Shown: positions 1 through 7,054 of the stretch, one piece after another
How positions within the stretch are numbered: position 1 is the first letter of the stretch
How the letters are laid out: every line of letters starts with the position of its first letter
Assembly (NCBI GenBank): GCA_003519585.1
Contig: DOWL01000060.1
Span: forward strand, 6,657 to 25,038
Direction: 5' to 3'
DNA: 18,382 bases
DNA from: Nocardioides sp.
Lineage (GTDB): Bacteria > Actinomycetota > Actinomycetes > Propionibacteriales > Nocardioidaceae
Translations under genes and position numbers: made by a program
The notes under the pieces: model-generated
The model's input: only the letters and a program-made list of their open reading frames with translations
Told to the model about the DNA's origin: nothing
Database searches by the model: none

Positions 1-1
1 C

Positions 2-349
2 GAGCTGGCCGACGTCCTCACCGAGACCCAGCGCGGACTGCTCAACGACCGACTGCCCGAGGACGTCGCCATCTCCGATCTCCGGGTGCTCGGTCCGGTC
101 CACCTGCTCAAGGCCAAGTTCGCCCCGGAGGGATACCCCCGGTCGATGGTGGCCGAGGTGTGGTTGCTGCCCGGCGGCGGCCAGATCCTCGAACTCTCGA
201 CCAAGGTCCCGCCGCAGGAGGCGTTCTACGCGGCCGCCGAGACCAAGGTCTTCCTGGCCGATCGCGGTGTCGACCTGGGCGCGCCCCAAGAGTTGAAGAC
301 CAAGTCCGCCCTGGCCGCCCTGGCCCAGGCAGATGCCCCCAAGGAGTAG
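2..349 (+). CDS. C-terminal part of an uncharacterised protein (5' end outside window)
   Basis: The frame is open from the first bases of the window to the TAG at 347-349, so the true start lies upstream. An internal GTG at 86 is probably not the start, because coding-like sequence continues before it. About 115 residues are visible. They are soluble, with no membrane segment or signal. The stretch VAEVWLLPGGGQILELSTK followed by an Ala/Glu-rich helix and GVDL..PQELKTKSAL faintly resembles the end of CYTH-type (adenylate cyclase/triphosphatase) proteins, with alternating charged and hydrophobic strand residues. That resemblance is from memory and weak, so no function is assigned. It lies 18 bp before the DUF1269 gene on the same strand and may be the first visible member of that operon. 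Confidence 0.6.
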   Translation, partial: ELADVLTETQRGLLNDRLPEDVAISDLRVLGPVHLLKAKFAPEGYPRSMVAEVWLLPGGGQILELSTKVPPQEAFYAAAETKVFLADRGVDLGAPQELKTKSALAALAQADAPKE

Positions 350-367
350 AGACGAGGAGCCAGTGTC

Positions 368-856
368 ATGACGACGTTCACCGTGTGGAAGTACGACGAC
401 GCGGGCGGCGCCCATCGGGCCGAGCAGACCCTCAAGCAGGCCGAGAGCGAGGGGCTGGTCGAGATCGTCGACCACGCCGTCCTCACCTGGGAGCCGGGCG
501 CCGACAAGCCCGAGCTGCACCACGAGCACGACAGCAAGAAGAAGGGCGCCGCGTGGGGCGGGCTCTGGGGTTTGCTCGGCGGCGCGCTGTTCGCCATCCC
601 GGTGGCCGGCGCAGCGATCGGCATCGGCATCGGCGCCCTGGCGAAGGCCAGTGAGGGCACCGGCATCTCCAAGGAGGACCTCGAACGCATCCAGGACGAG
701 GTCACGCCCGGGACCTCGGCGCTGTTCCTGGTGACCGACCACGCGAACCTGGACCGGCTCGGCGAGCGGTTCCAGGCCCACGACAGCACGCTGCTCAGCA
801 CCAACCTCACCGAGGCCGAGCGGGACACCCTCCTGGAGACCTTCGGCGGTGGCTGA
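368..856 (+). CDS. DUF1269 family membrane protein
   Basis: This 162-residue protein has the DUF1269 architecture. An N-terminal alpha/beta half (about residues 1-50: TFTVWKYDD, a helix, then EIVDHAVLTWE) is followed by a Lys/His-rich linker. A Gly/Ala-rich hydrophobic hairpin comes next (about 57-93: GGLWGLLGGALFAIPVAGAAIGIGIGALA). A second alpha/beta half follows (about 100-160), containing the conserved pattern EVTPGTSALFLVTD. Family members are small and of unknown biochemical role; the hairpin should associate with the membrane. The ATG at 368 has GAGGAG about 8 bp upstream, which supports this start. The stop overlaps the start of the next gene, implying translational coupling. A diverged paralogue lies at 5764-6300. 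The family call is confident; the function is unknown. Confidence 0.88.
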   Translation: MTTFTVWKYDDAGGAHRAEQTLKQAESEGLVEIVDHAVLTWEPGADKPELHHEHDSKKKGAAWGGLWGLLGGALFAIPVAGAAIGIGIGALAKASEGTGISKEDLERIQDEVTPGTSALFLVTDHANLDRLGERFQAHDSTLLSTNLTEAERDTLLETFGGG

Positions 857-1349
857 GCCACACCTGGACTATCGCAACCCGTTCGGGCTCATCGAGGGGA
901 GCGAGGGCACGATCACGGGGACCGTGGTCTGCGCCGCGGCGATCGCGGCCGTGACCGGCCACGTCGACACGACCCGCGAGCTCAGCCTCGCGATCCTCGG
1001 CACTGTCGCCGTCTACTGGATCGCGCACCTGCACGCCTCGATGATCGGCAGTTCGCTCACCTACGGGCACCACCCGTTCGCCGCGTTCAAGACGGCCTTC
1101 TGGCACACCTTGCCGATCGCCGGTGCGTCCGTCGTGCCGCTGGGGGTGCTGCTGGTGCTGACGGTGTTCGGCGCCAGCCTCCGCACCGCGGCGTACACGG
1201 CGCTGTTCGCCACGATCGGGCTGCTCGTCGTCTACAGCTATCTGGCAGGCGTCCGAGCCGGCCTCGACACCACCGGGCGGTTGGCCGGCGCGGCCGCCGG
1301 CGGTGTGCTCGGCGTGCTCGTCGTCCTGCTCAAGGTCGCACTCCACTGA
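849..1349 (+). CDS. Small polytopic integral membrane protein, unknown function
   Basis: The protein has 166 residues starting at GTG 849, inside the 3' end of the DUF1269 gene (8-bp overlap), which suggests coupled translation. After an acidic N-terminus (PFGLIEGSEG) there are about four hydrophobic segments: roughly residues 20-37, 45-65 (including YWIAHLHASMIG), 90-112 and 115-137. A final Gly/Ala-rich hydrophobic stretch lies near 147-165. The His-containing loops (HLHASMIG, YGHHPFAAFKTAFWHTLP) sit between segments and could bind metal or protons, but that is speculation. No named transporter or enzyme family is recognised. Its position between DUF1269 and DUF6325 genes suggests that the three products act together at the membrane. 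Confidence 0.82.
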   Translation: MAEPHLDYRNPFGLIEGSEGTITGTVVCAAAIAAVTGHVDTTRELSLAILGTVAVYWIAHLHASMIGSSLTYGHHPFAAFKTAFWHTLPIAGASVVPLGVLLVLTVFGASLRTAAYTALFATIGLLVVYSYLAGVRAGLDTTGRLAGAAAGGVLGVLVVLLKVALH

Positions 1350-1363
1350 GGGGGCTGGGACAG

Positions 1364-1978
1364 ATGCTCGGCGCCGAGAGGGGCGCAGACCGCGCAGACC
1401 GGCCGGACCCCGATCTGCTGGAGTACCTCCTGCTCTCGGCACCCGACGTGACCGGCCTCGCGTCGGTCGCGACCGCGGTGGTCGCGCTCGCGCGGAGCGG
1501 CACGATCCGGCTGGTCGACGCCGTCCTCCTGGTCCGGAGCGAGGGGCAGACCACGGTCCGCACGATCAGTCCGGGTGAGCACCCGAGCCTCGCCGCGCTG
1601 GGACGCGCGACCACGGGTGGCGTGCTGCTGAGCTCCCACGATCTCGAACTGATGGCGCTCACCCTGGGTCCTGACGAGGCGGCGCTGCTGCTCCTGGTCG
1701 AGGACCGGTGGGCGGCGACGCTGTCGGCCGCCGTACGCCGGAGCGGAGCGCGGATGACCGCGGGCGAGCGGGTCCCGCGCGGTCGGGTCGCCGCCTCGCT
1801 GGAGGCCGCCATCCCGACCGCTCGCCACGGGCGGGCCGATCTGCTGCACCGGAGCCCCGGAACGACCACGGTGTTCGACCAGGTCGAGCAGGTCCGGCAG
1901 CTGTCCCGCCTCGTCGACCGCGGCGTGCTCCCGCTCGATCACTACGAGGTTCAGCGGCGCCGGGTGCTCCAGGGCTGA
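1364..1978 (+). CDS. DUF6325-like protein with C-terminal SHOCT-like tail
   Basis: This 204-residue protein starts with ATG 14 bp after the previous stop. Residues about 17-130 resemble DUF6325: EYLLLSAPDV..., a helix ending SGTIRLVDAVLLVRSEG, then LTLGPDEAALLLLVEDRWAATLSAAVRRSGARM and a VPRG..AA.LE ending. The last 33 residues (VEQVRQLSRLVDRGVLPLDHYEVQRRRVLQ) have the form of a SHOCT segment, a short helical oligomerisation tail common in actinobacteria (inner residues L..L...GVL....YE.Q.RR.L). There is no signal peptide or obvious transmembrane helix. The two-half layout parallels DUF1269 without the membrane hairpin. It is the last gene of the run, and its final 28 bp overlap the 3' end of the reverse-strand LuxR regulator. 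Function is unknown. Confidence 0.8.
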   Translation: MLGAERGADRADRPDPDLLEYLLLSAPDVTGLASVATAVVALARSGTIRLVDAVLLVRSEGQTTVRTISPGEHPSLAALGRATTGGVLLSSHDLELMALTLGPDEAALLLLVEDRWAATLSAAVRRSGARMTAGERVPRGRVAASLEAAIPTARHGRADLLHRSPGTTTVFDQVEQVRQLSRLVDRGVLPLDHYEVQRRRVLQG

Positions 1979-4707
1979 GCCGGACGGTGCAGGCCGGCCA
2001 GAGCGCGCGCTCGTTCGGCGGCCTCGGCCCGCGAGCTGCAGCCGAGCTTGCGGTAGATGACCTTGAGGTGGAACTTGAGCGTGTTGATCGAGATGTAGAG
2101 CTCGTCGGCGATCTCGCGCAGGGTCAGCCGGCTCGGCAGCATCCGCAGCACCGCGAGCTCGCGCTCGGTCAGCGCCTCGATCGGCAGCTCGACCCGGTCG
2201 TCCGGCAGGTGCGGATCCTCTGGCTGTCCGGCCCGCCGTACCCGGTCCAGCCAGGCCAGCGGCGCTTGCCAGGCAACCTTCTCGACCGCCTCGACGACCG
2301 CTCGACCCTCGGAGGCGACGGTCTGGACGAGGCCGTGGTCGGCGGCCAGGCGGACCGCGTCGAGGAGGTGGCCTTCAGCCTCGGCCGCGAGGCCGGAGGC
2401 TCGGTAGAGCAGCAGGTCGGCGACCACCTGGTGACGCAGGCAGCGCGGCTCGGCGCCTTCGAGCGCCTCGGTCGCCAGTCGGGCATCCCCTGTGGCCAGG
2501 AGCACCCGGGCCGTGCTCACCGCTGACCAGAACGGGTCGCGGACCTGGCCCGCCCACCCGCGCGCGCCGTCGACGTCTCCCGTGGCGAGGGCCAGCAGCG
2601 TGCCCGTGCGCGCCAGCCAACCCATGGCGCCGGGTCCGGGCATCTGGTTCTCGACGAGTTCGGCGGCTGCGTCGAACGCCCGCCCGGCGGCCGCGGTGTC
2701 GCCGTCGTCGAGCCGGACCTGGGTGAGCTCGAGCAGCGCCAACAACCGGCAGTACGGCGTCGCTGGGGTGCGCAGCTCCGCGAGCTCCTCGAGGATGGGT
2801 ACGGCGCTCGCCAGATCACCCAGCTCCCGGTGGGCGACCGCCTCCGCGGTGCGGAACTCGGCGCGCGTGATCGAGGCGCTCGAGGCTTCCGTGGCGTGCC
2901 GCGCTCCGGTGGCGAGCCGCAACGCGTCCACCGGATGGCCGGCCAGAGCCTCGGCGAGGGCCCTCGTCCCCTCCAGTGCGATCCGCCGGTCGGGCACCGC
3001 GCCCAGTGCCCGGACGATTCCGCGCCGCGCGTGACCGGCGTCGTCCCACCGTTCCGAGAGGGCGAGATCGCGCGCGACCATGTTCCACGCGCATCGTCCG
3101 ATCGGGTCCAGCCACCACGCCTCGCCCAGCTCCTGCAGGGCCGACCTCGCCAGGGAGCCGCCATCTGCCCAGTGCCCGCGCAGGGTGGCCGCGATGGACT
3201 CGAGGACCTGCACCCGCGCACCACGCACGGGGTCGACGTCCAGGTCGTCGCGCGTGGTGCGCGACAGGCTCTCCACCAGGTCGAGGAAGCGGGCGCGGTC
3301 GACCAGCAGGTGCGCCCAGGCGTACTCGATCATCGCGTCCAGATCGCCCGGCACCACGCTCTCGGGCAGCTCGCCGACGATGCGCACGATCGTGTCCTCG
3401 TGTCCCGCGTCGTAGAGCGGGAACGCCTGGGCCGCGAGGAGTCGGAGTGCATCGCGTGGGCGTTCGGCCGCGATCCAGTGGTCCAGAGCCTGCTCGGTCC
3501 GGCCGTGCACCTCGAACCAGCCGGCGGCCAGTGCATGCAGCCTTACCACCCGCTCCGGATCCGTCCGCCCCAGCCCGGACCGCAGCACGTCGCGCATCAG
3601 CGGGTGCAGCACGAATCCACTGGTCTCGCTGCGGGCCACGAACAACCCCCGCTGCTCCGCCAGCGCAAGTCGGGCCGCGGCGTCCGCGCGTCCGGACAGC
3701 ACGGTGGCGAGTTCGGTCTCGACGTCGTCGACGACCGTGATCGCGACCAGGACGTCGACGACGTCGTCACGCTCCTCGGCCAGGACCTCACGCCAGACGT
3801 AGTCCTCCATCCGAGCCAGGTCGTCGTGGTCCGGGAGATAGCCACGACCCTGGGTCTCGGCAGAGCGGGCGGCGAGCGCGGCGAGCTGGATGCTCGCGGC
3901 CCAGCCACCGGCCCGCTCGATGACCCGGGTCGCGGTCTCGGGGTCGAGGTCGGGAACGAGTCGGGCCAACATCTCGGTGGCCTCGTCGACCGTGAACCGA
4001 AGCTCCGGGAACTGAACCTCCGCCAGCACCCCTCGGGCCCGTAGGCGGTCCACCCGCAGCTCCGGCGTACGTCGACCGGCCACGATCAGGTGGAGCCAGA
4101 ACGGCAGATGCTGGACGAACCCCGCCAGGGACGACCCCCAGGCGTCATCGACGACATGGGCGTCGTCGATCACCAGGACCGCAGGCTCGCGGTCGCGGTT
4201 CTCGAGCTCGTCCAGGAGCGCGCCGACGGCCTCGGGGACACCACCCGGCCCGTCGACCAAGTCAGCCGCGACGGCTGCAGCACCAGGTGCGAGCGCATCG
4301 AGAGCGGCGAAGACTCCTCGCCACAGTCGGACCGGATCCCGGTCTTCCTCGTCGAGGGTGAGCCACGCCACCGGCACCTCTGTCTCCGCGGCCCAGCAGC
4401 GCAGCAACGAGGTCTTGCCCGATCCCGCGGGCGCCACGACGAGGGTGAGCGGCACGTCGACCGACTCCTCAAGCCGGGCGTGCAGCCGGGGCCGGGGTAC
4501 GACGTGACCCGGGTTGGCGCCGGGGCGCAGCTTGGCCTGGAGGACCGCCGTCGACGCGTGAGCCGCCCGGCCGGGCACTACCGCGAGCCCGGGTCCCTGC
4601 TCGAGTTCATGCTCGAACTCGTGCTCGACCTCCGTCGACAGCTGACCCACCTCCTCGGACATCCGGCCGCGATCCAGTCGGCGCGAGCGCGGCCCCGCCG
4701 ACGCCAT
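1951..4707 (-). CDS. MalT-type STAND ATPase / LuxR family transcriptional regulator
   Basis: The protein has 918 residues. An N-terminal NTPase follows the usual VPRPRLHARLEE lead-in: Walker A is APAGSGKTSLL at residues 92-102 and Walker B is AVLVIDDAH at 176-184. The LALAEQRGLFVAR/GFVLHPLMRDVL segment is typical of MalT-like STAND proteins. A long helical, TPR-like sensor region covers about 400-830, and a LuxR/GerE helix-turn-helix lies at about 846-908 (LTERELAVLRML, LREIADELYISINTLKFHL, IYRKLGCSSRAEA). Such proteins are ATP-dependent, ligand-gated activators; the inducer cannot be read from sequence. The ATG at 4707 has AGGTGAGG upstream at suitable spacing; a later ATG (residue 16) has none. 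It is divergent from the LysE exporter and convergent with the DUF6325 gene, so either neighbour could be a target, though this is inference. Confidence 0.92.
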   Translation of the reverse strand: MASAGPRSRRLDRGRMSEEVGQLSTEVEHEFEHELEQGPGLAVVPGRAAHASTAVLQAKLRPGANPGHVVPRPRLHARLEESVDVPLTLVVAPAGSGKTSLLRCWAAETEVPVAWLTLDEEDRDPVRLWRGVFAALDALAPGAAAVAADLVDGPGGVPEAVGALLDELENRDREPAVLVIDDAHVVDDAWGSSLAGFVQHLPFWLHLIVAGRRTPELRVDRLRARGVLAEVQFPELRFTVDEATEMLARLVPDLDPETATRVIERAGGWAASIQLAALAARSAETQGRGYLPDHDDLARMEDYVWREVLAEERDDVVDVLVAITVVDDVETELATVLSGRADAAARLALAEQRGLFVARSETSGFVLHPLMRDVLRSGLGRTDPERVVRLHALAAGWFEVHGRTEQALDHWIAAERPRDALRLLAAQAFPLYDAGHEDTIVRIVGELPESVVPGDLDAMIEYAWAHLLVDRARFLDLVESLSRTTRDDLDVDPVRGARVQVLESIAATLRGHWADGGSLARSALQELGEAWWLDPIGRCAWNMVARDLALSERWDDAGHARRGIVRALGAVPDRRIALEGTRALAEALAGHPVDALRLATGARHATEASSASITRAEFRTAEAVAHRELGDLASAVPILEELAELRTPATPYCRLLALLELTQVRLDDGDTAAAGRAFDAAAELVENQMPGPGAMGWLARTGTLLALATGDVDGARGWAGQVRDPFWSAVSTARVLLATGDARLATEALEGAEPRCLRHQVVADLLLYRASGLAAEAEGHLLDAVRLAADHGLVQTVASEGRAVVEAVEKVAWQAPLAWLDRVRRAGQPEDPHLPDDRVELPIEALTERELAVLRMLPSRLTLREIADELYISINTLKFHLKVIYRKLGCSSRAEAAERARALAGLHRPAQPWSTRRR

Positions 4708-4742
4708 CGGACCTCACCTGCCAGGGCCCGGAATCCCCCGAA

Positions 4743-4765
4743 ACGGATGAGCCCGGGCTATCCGT
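4743..4765. promoter_or_regulatory. 23-bp palindrome in divergent promoter region
   Basis: ACGGAT, one unpaired G, the perfect 10-bp palindrome AGCCCGGGCT, then ATCCGT. All bases pair except one extra G in the left half. It lies between the start of the reverse-strand LuxR regulator (4707) and the forward LysE gene (about 4849), so it could be an operator for either gene. In the regulator's transcript it could instead form a leader hairpin. No family-specific operator consensus was recognised. Confidence 0.45.
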
Positions 4766-4835
4766 CAGGTTGATCTTGGCGTACGTCGCTCGATCGGTCC
4801 ATGAAAACGAGTCGGGCGCAGGCGTCGGGGACCAG

Positions 4836-4841
4836 TACCGT
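4836..4841 (+). promoter_or_regulatory. -10 element for a leaderless LysE-family transcript
   Basis: TACCGT lies seven bases before the GTG at 4849, the geometry expected of an actinobacterial -10 hexamer serving a leaderless mRNA. There is no Shine-Dalgarno sequence at that GTG, and no convincing -35 was found. This supports the shorter LysE start. Confidence 0.35.
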
Positions 4842-4848
4842 GGCGCCC

Positions 4849-5478
4849 GTGGGTCACTCCCTCCTCGCCTTCGTGATCGCCTCGATCCTGTTCATCCAGG
4901 TCCCGGGGCCCAGCCTGCTGTTCACGATCGGCCGGGCACTCACCGTCGGCCGGTCCGACGCCCTGTTGTCGGTGGTCGGCAACGCCCTAGGCCTGCTGGT
5001 GCAAGTCCTGGCGCTGGCCGTCGGGCTCGGGGCCGTCGTGGCCGCGAGCGCGCACGCCTTCACCGTCCTCAAGCTGATCGGCGCGGCGTACGTCGTCTAC
5101 CTCGGCGTCCAGGCGATCCGGCACCGCAAGGACGCCCGACTGGCGCTCGACGAGGCGTTCCCGGCGTCGCGCACCCACGGCTGGGGCTCGGTGCGCACCG
5201 GGCTGATAGTCGGCATGACCAACCCCAAGACCATCGTGTTCTTCGCGGCGTTCCTGCCGCAGTTCGTCGACGGCTCCAAGCCGGCGGCGCCGCAACTGCT
5301 GCTGCTCGGCAGCCTGTTCGCCGTACTCGCCGCAGCGTCCGACTCGTGCTGGGCGCTGGCCTCGGCAAAGGCCAAGACGTGGTTCGCGCGCAAGCCCGAA
5401 CGGCTCGACCGGCTGGGCGCCACCGGCGGCCTGATGATGATCGGTCTGGGCGCGACACTCGCGACGACGCATAGCTGA
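4849..5478 (+). CDS. LysE/RhtB family amino-acid exporter (translocator)
   Basis: From GTG 4849 the product is 209 residues, the usual length of LysE/RhtB proteins. These are inner-membrane exporters of amino acids and related small molecules driven by the proton gradient. The N-terminus GHSLLAFVIASILFIQVPGPSLLFTIGRAL contains the family's conserved PGP motif in helix 1. Later come GNALG, the LKLIGAAYVVYLGVQAIR helix, a basic/acidic cytoplasmic loop (RHRKDARLALDE) and GMTNPKTIVFFAAFLPQFVD, another signature. Hydrophobic segments account for about six helices. An in-frame ATG at 4801 would add 16 polar residues but has no ribosome site and would place the -10-like TACCGT inside the gene. GTG 4840 is also possible. 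The substrate cannot be predicted. It is divergent from the STAND/LuxR regulator. Confidence 0.9.
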   Translation: MGHSLLAFVIASILFIQVPGPSLLFTIGRALTVGRSDALLSVVGNALGLLVQVLALAVGLGAVVAASAHAFTVLKLIGAAYVVYLGVQAIRHRKDARLALDEAFPASRTHGWGSVRTGLIVGMTNPKTIVFFAAFLPQFVDGSKPAAPQLLLLGSLFAVLAAASDSCWALASAKAKTWFARKPERLDRLGATGGLMMIGLGATLATTHS

Positions 5479-5494
5479 ATACCCCGGCGAGTTT

Positions 5495-5566
5495 CGGCCC
5501 GGCACCCACGACGGACCGCTTGCTCCGCTGCGCGGAGCTTCGCCGTCCATCGTGGCCGCAGGGCCG
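5495..5566. repeat. 72-bp imperfect extragenic palindrome (REP/terminator-like)
   Basis: Centred on the perfect hairpin GCTCCGC-TGC-GCGGAGC (5522-5538). The arms extend outwards: CCACGACGGAC (from 5506) faces GTCCATCGTGG (ending 5555), and GGCCC (5496-5500) faces GGGCC (5561-5565), with a few mismatches and one single-base bulge. It begins 17 bp after the LysE stop, so it probably ends that transcript; there is no T-tract. The size and layout also fit a repetitive extragenic palindrome. Confidence 0.6.
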
Positions 5567-5577
5567 ATCGCCGGGCG

Positions 5578-5594
5578 CGCGGGCTCCGCCCGCG
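5578..5594. repeat. Second hairpin next to the long palindrome
   Basis: CGCGGGC-TCC-GCCCGCG is a perfect 7-bp stem with a 3-base loop. It lies 12 bp downstream of the 72-bp palindrome, in the same intergenic region. Confidence 0.45.
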
Positions 5595-5763
5595 ACAGAC
5601 CGGGTCGCTGCGCTCCCTCCCGAATTGAGGATGCCACCCGACAGGCCGCTCGTCGGCGTAGTCATGGCTCATCCATATCCCCGGGATCGGGTGACGCGCT
5701 CGTTCCTCGTGCGGCGCAGGGTGGCCGTGCCAAGCCACCCGCACGCAATCTGAGGAGCCATTG

Positions 5764-6300
5764 ATGGCGATCGACACGTTCATGGTTTTCACCGGCGTCT
5801 ACCCCGACAAGGAGTCCGCCGAGGCCGACTACGACGCGGTCAAGGAGCTGTTCAAGGAGACCGGCCTCATCGACGCCTACGACGCCGCGGTGATCGAGCG
5901 TCGCGAGGACGGCAAGGTCAAGCTCGGCAAGAAGCACGAGACGCCCACCCGGGTCGGCGGCGTCCTCGGGGGCGGGGCCGGACTGGCCACCGGCCTGGTC
6001 GTGGCCCTGTTCCCGTTCGCCGCCATCGGCGGCGGACTCCTGGCGCTCACCACCGGCGGCGGGGCGCTGCTGGGCGCGGTCGCCGGGCACGCGGCCGCCG
6101 GCATGAGCCGCAGCGACCTCAAGGAGCTCGGCGAGCAGCTCGACGCCGGCCAGGCCGGGCTGATCGTCGTGGCCGTCTCGGACATGGAGTCGCGGGTCCG
6201 GGAGGCGCTCAAGCGCGCCGACAAGCTCGCGGAGAAGGAGCTGAAGGTCGACCAGGAGGCGCTGGCCAAGGACGCCGAGGAAGCCTCGTCTTCCTCCTGA
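5764..6300 (+). CDS. DUF1269 family membrane protein (second copy)
   Basis: The product has 178 residues from ATG 5764, which has GAGGAG about six bases upstream; a TTG just before the ATG is less likely. The architecture is as in DUF1269. N-terminal half: MAIDTFMVFTGVYPDKESAEADYDAVKELF..., ending YDAAVIERREDGKVKLGKKHE. The central Gly/Ala-rich hydrophobic hairpin is at about 65-112 (GGVLGGGAGLATGLVVALFPFAAIGGGLLALTTGGGALLGAVAG in sections). A second alpha/beta half follows, with LDAGQAGLIVVAVSD. The tail after about residue 155 is an extra charged helix (REALKRADKLAEKEL...) ending in a Ser run. It is a single-gene unit flanked by palindromes on both sides. It is diverged from the copy at 368-856, so it is not a recent duplicate. 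The biochemical role is unknown. Confidence 0.88.
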   Translation: MAIDTFMVFTGVYPDKESAEADYDAVKELFKETGLIDAYDAAVIERREDGKVKLGKKHETPTRVGGVLGGGAGLATGLVVALFPFAAIGGGLLALTTGGGALLGAVAGHAAAGMSRSDLKELGEQLDAGQAGLIVVAVSDMESRVREALKRADKLAEKELKVDQEALAKDAEEASSSS

Positions 6301-6316
6301 GGCATTCACATCGTCG

Positions 6317-6381
6317 CGATAGTCCCTGACGTCTCGGCCGTCGTACCCGCGTGTCGTCGACACAGACGTCAGGGACTATCG
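6317..6381. terminator. Perfect 18-bp inverted repeat, putative terminator or operator
   Basis: CGATAGTCCCTGACGTCT (6317-6334) is repeated exactly inverted as AGACGTCAGGGACTATCG (6364-6381) around a 29-bp spacer. The spacer itself contains GTGTCG-T-CGACAC. It starts 17 bp after the DUF1269 stop and ends 57 bp before the next start. Termination of the DUF1269 transcript is the simplest reading. There is no T-run, so a regulatory site or a repeated extragenic element is also possible. Confidence 0.5.
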
Positions 6382-6438
6382 GCCCAGGTGGACGCCGGCT
6401 TGCCACAATGGGACATCGGCCACGCGAGGAGGTCCCCC

Positions 6439-7044
6439 ATGCCAGTGACGAGAGGGTTCGTCGGACGCAAGCGCGGGCACGAGGGTCGGTTGCCCCCGGG
6501 TCAGTACGACACCGGCTCGGGCTGGCCGGTGCTGACCGCCGAGGCCACTCCGCGGATCGACCCTGAGCGCTGGTCGCTGACCATCGACGGGCTGGTCGAG
6601 CGGCCGACGACGTGGAGCTGGGACGAGATCCACCAGCTGCCGGAGTCGACGTACTTCGGTGACATCCACTGCGTGACCACCTGGTCGAAGTTCGACGTGG
6701 CCTTCCGCGGCGTGAGCGTCGACGAACTGCTCGCCGCCGCCGGGCCCAGCCCCGAGGCGGCGTACCTGATGGCGCACTCGAGCACGGGCTACACCACCAA
6801 CCTCCCGCTGAGCGACGTCGTCGACGGCAAGGCCTGGGTGGTCTGGGAGTACGCCGGCCAGCCGCTGCCGCGCCAACACGGCGGGCCGGTGCGGCTGCTG
6901 GTGCCGCACCTGTACTTCTGGAAGTCGGCCAAGTGGGTCTCGCGCTTGGAGCTGATGGCCCACGACCGGCCCGGCTTCTGGGAGCAGAACGGCTACCACG
7001 ACCGCGGCGATCCGTGGCTCGAACAGCGCTACCAGGGCGACTGA
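6439..7044 (+). CDS. Sulfite oxidase-like molybdopterin-dependent oxidoreductase
   Basis: The product has 201 residues from ATG 6439, with AGGAGG six bases upstream; an upstream in-frame ATG at 6388 has no such site. It is a single oxidoreductase molybdopterin-binding domain (sulfite oxidase/YedY fold). Features are RIDPERWSLTIDGLVERP (residues 39-56), the cofactor-ligating Cys78 in GDIHCVTTWSKFD, the substrate-pocket region AYLMAHSSTGYTTNLPL, and HGGPVRLLVPHLYFWKSAKWV (147-167). There is no Tat or Sec signal, so it should act in the cytoplasm, unlike MsrP/YedY. It lacks the dimerisation and haem domains of eukaryotic sulfite oxidase. The next gene, 10 bp downstream, encodes an FAD/NAD reductase that is the likely electron partner. 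The substrate is unknown; family-level assignment is firm. Confidence 0.92.
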   Translation: MPVTRGFVGRKRGHEGRLPPGQYDTGSGWPVLTAEATPRIDPERWSLTIDGLVERPTTWSWDEIHQLPESTYFGDIHCVTTWSKFDVAFRGVSVDELLAAAGPSPEAAYLMAHSSTGYTTNLPLSDVVDGKAWVVWEYAGQPLPRQHGGPVRLLVPHLYFWKSAKWVSRLELMAHDRPGFWEQNGYHDRGDPWLEQRYQGD

Positions 7045-7054
7045 GGCGGCATCC

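Noticed and set aside
2830..4044. 404-residue forward open frame inside the STAND/LuxR gene
   Set aside because: Antisense to a well-supported regulator; no domain content.
5520..5753. Small 77-residue gene between LysE and DUF1269
   Set aside because: It begins inside the long palindrome, has no ribosome site, and its product is low-complexity.
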